DNA of 64,000 bases. It comes from Psychrobacter sp. NZS113. GTDB lineage: Bacteria > Pseudomonadota > Gammaproteobacteria > Pseudomonadales > Moraxellaceae. Position 1 is the first letter of the stretch, and each line of letters starts with the position of its first letter. The position numbers were made by a program, and so were the translations under genes. The notes under the pieces are model-generated. The model searched no databases and was not told where the DNA came from. It worked only from the letters and a program-made list of their open reading frames with translations. This document shows, piece by piece, positions 63,237-64,000 of this stretch. The stretch covers positions 372,001 through 436,000 of the forward strand of contig NZ_JADYWL010000001.1 of NCBI RefSeq assembly GCF_015864825.1, in the 5' to 3' direction.

Positions 63237-63637
63237 ATAGATTACTCCTTTAAATTTGGCTAATAGTATGCGTATTTGCAAACGATGGCTTTGATACTGT
63301 TGTAAAAATCAACTCATAATTACTTAAAAGTATGTCTGCTTATCAGTGATTTTTTGGAAATTTAATCTGTATTGTAACCATTATTTGAGTAGCTATGGTT
63401 AAAATAGTTGTTATAGCATCGTAATATTCACAGTGACGATAATTATCTAAACCATATCATTGGGTTGGCTTATGTACGATTAATCAATGACACTACCTTT
63501 AAATAAATGGCAGTCTATATCTCTGTGAAGGTGATAAGCCCCATATGATAAAGGTCAGCTGTTATAGCTGACCTTTATTTGAATCTACTAGATTGTTGTC
63601 TAGTATATATTCCTAATCTTTATTGTATTCACATCGG
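63237..63637. other. Spacer upstream of the cytochrome c' gene and downstream of hemF
   Basis: 401 bp. It holds the cytochrome c' promoter (minus direction) and, at 63550-63576, a hairpin that may end the hemF transcript. Otherwise nothing seen. Confidence 0.45.
63550..63576 (-). terminator. Hairpin downstream of hemF
   Basis: Perfect arms AAAGGTCAGCT/AGCTGACCTTT around loop GTTAT, 62 bp past the hemF stop. The T-run is weak on both sides, so termination strength is uncertain. Confidence 0.55.
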
Positions 63638-64000
63638 CTATAGAGTCAACCACTCACGCGGCTTTAGATAAACGTCAGTTAACTCAAACTCCGGTGAGCC
63701 TTCAGTAGGCTCGAAGCGATAGTGCCAACTGGCCAGTGGCGGCATACTTACTAAGATAGACTCAATACGGCCATTACTCTGTAGTCCAAATAGCGTGCCG
63801 CGATCGTAGACCAAGTTGTATTCAACGTAGCGGCCACGGCGATACAGTTGGAATTCACGCTGCTGTTCGGTATAAGGCGTGTCTTTACGCTGCTCGAAGA
63901 TAGGTGTGATACCGTCAAGATAACCATTACCCACTGCTTTCATAAAATCAAAGCAAGTCTCAAAATCCCAGCCGCGGCTTTCAGTATTGACATCATCATA
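63638..64000 (-). CDS. hemF: Oxygen-dependent coproporphyrinogen-III oxidase, C-terminal part
   Basis: Minus-strand gene whose start lies beyond the right edge; 120 codons are visible. The enzyme oxidatively decarboxylates coproporphyrinogen III to protoporphyrinogen IX in haem synthesis. The visible tail has the HemF pattern: [24 protein letters not shown], then [30 protein letters not shown], then [19 protein letters not shown]. The stop at 63638-63640 is followed by a short spacer. The internal ATG at 63941-63943 is not the start. Confidence 0.95.
   Translation of the reverse strand, partial: YDDVNTESRGWDFETCFDFMKAVGNGYLDGITPIFEQRKDTPYTEQQREFQLYRRGRYVEYNLVYDRGTLFGLQSNGRIESILVSMPPLASWHYRFEPTEGSPEFELTDVYLKPREWLTL

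Noticed and set aside
1-64000. CRISPR array, integron, prophage or rRNA operon
   Set aside because: No regularly spaced repeat-spacer units, integrase with attC sites, phage structural genes or rRNA-like sequence was seen on either strand.

Overview
The window looks like chromosomal DNA of a Moraxellaceae gammaproteobacterium, most probably Psychrobacter or a close relative. This is an inference from overall protein similarity as I recognise it, moderate GC with AT-rich spacers, and a housekeeping set that includes nadD-rsfS, ackA-pta, lptM-lysA-dapF-xerC, rpoN-hpf, a PurL with a fused amidotransferase domain, and kbl-tdh. No rRNA or intact tRNA gene was seen. Both ends cut genes: lplA on the left and hemF on the right.

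Layout. 1-9.3 kb: lplA (partial), a DMT-family exporter, two paralogous lipoproteins, an Old Yellow Enzyme ene-reductase preceded by three exact-phase 20-bp tandem repeats, a pirin and a BaiN/HI0933-type flavoprotein. 9.3-16.3 kb: acs, a renalase-like flavoprotein, a small conserved-looking ORF, a candidate C-rich small RNA on the minus strand, pgsA, a lipoprotein bracketed by two near-identical terminators, and a PPOX-type stress protein. 16.8-20.8 kb: purL. 20.9-25.6 kb is the clearest accessory segment: an internally deleted IS5-type element, a single large AT-rich gene (DUF4365-like nuclease domain, helical/TPR middle, PIN-like C-terminal part), and a dinB-family remnant broken at the far junction. 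25.6-36.9 kb is almost all minus-strand housekeeping: tdh, kbl, pdxJ, amiD, a small lipoprotein, a MOSC protein, rsfS, nadD, pta and ackA. 37.5-45.2 kb is mostly plus strand: lptM, lysA, dapF, xerC, (minus) a Nit-type amidase, rpoN and hpf. 45.5-50.8 kb: thiS, a DUF423 protein, rpoH, a TusA-like protein, a BepA-like M48 protease, a YqeY protein and rpsU. 51.1-53.8 kb: an acidic lipoprotein, a lipid-anchored cytochrome c5, tsaD and crcB. 53.9-55.4 kb is a small AT-rich patch with two orphan genes and a tRNA 3'-end remnant. 55.4-64 kb: a MetR-type regulator, potCBA, carbonic anhydrase, glyoxalase I, an MscS channel, a 270-bp MITE-like element, a lipid-anchored cytochrome c' and hemF.

How the genes work together. 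Acetate metabolism is split between high-affinity scavenging (acs) and the reversible AckA-Pta route. Threonine catabolism (kbl-tdh) yields glycine and acetyl-CoA. Lysine and peptidoglycan precursors come from lysA and dapF next to the XerC chromosome-dimer recombinase. Two alternative sigma factors (RpoN and RpoH) lie within 5 kb of each other, with the ribosome hibernation factor next to rpoN. The strongest candidates for undescribed biology are the DUF4365-TPR-PIN-like gene (possible anti-mobile-element effector) and the predicted small RNA whose terminator loop carries an anti-Shine-Dalgarno CCUCC motif.
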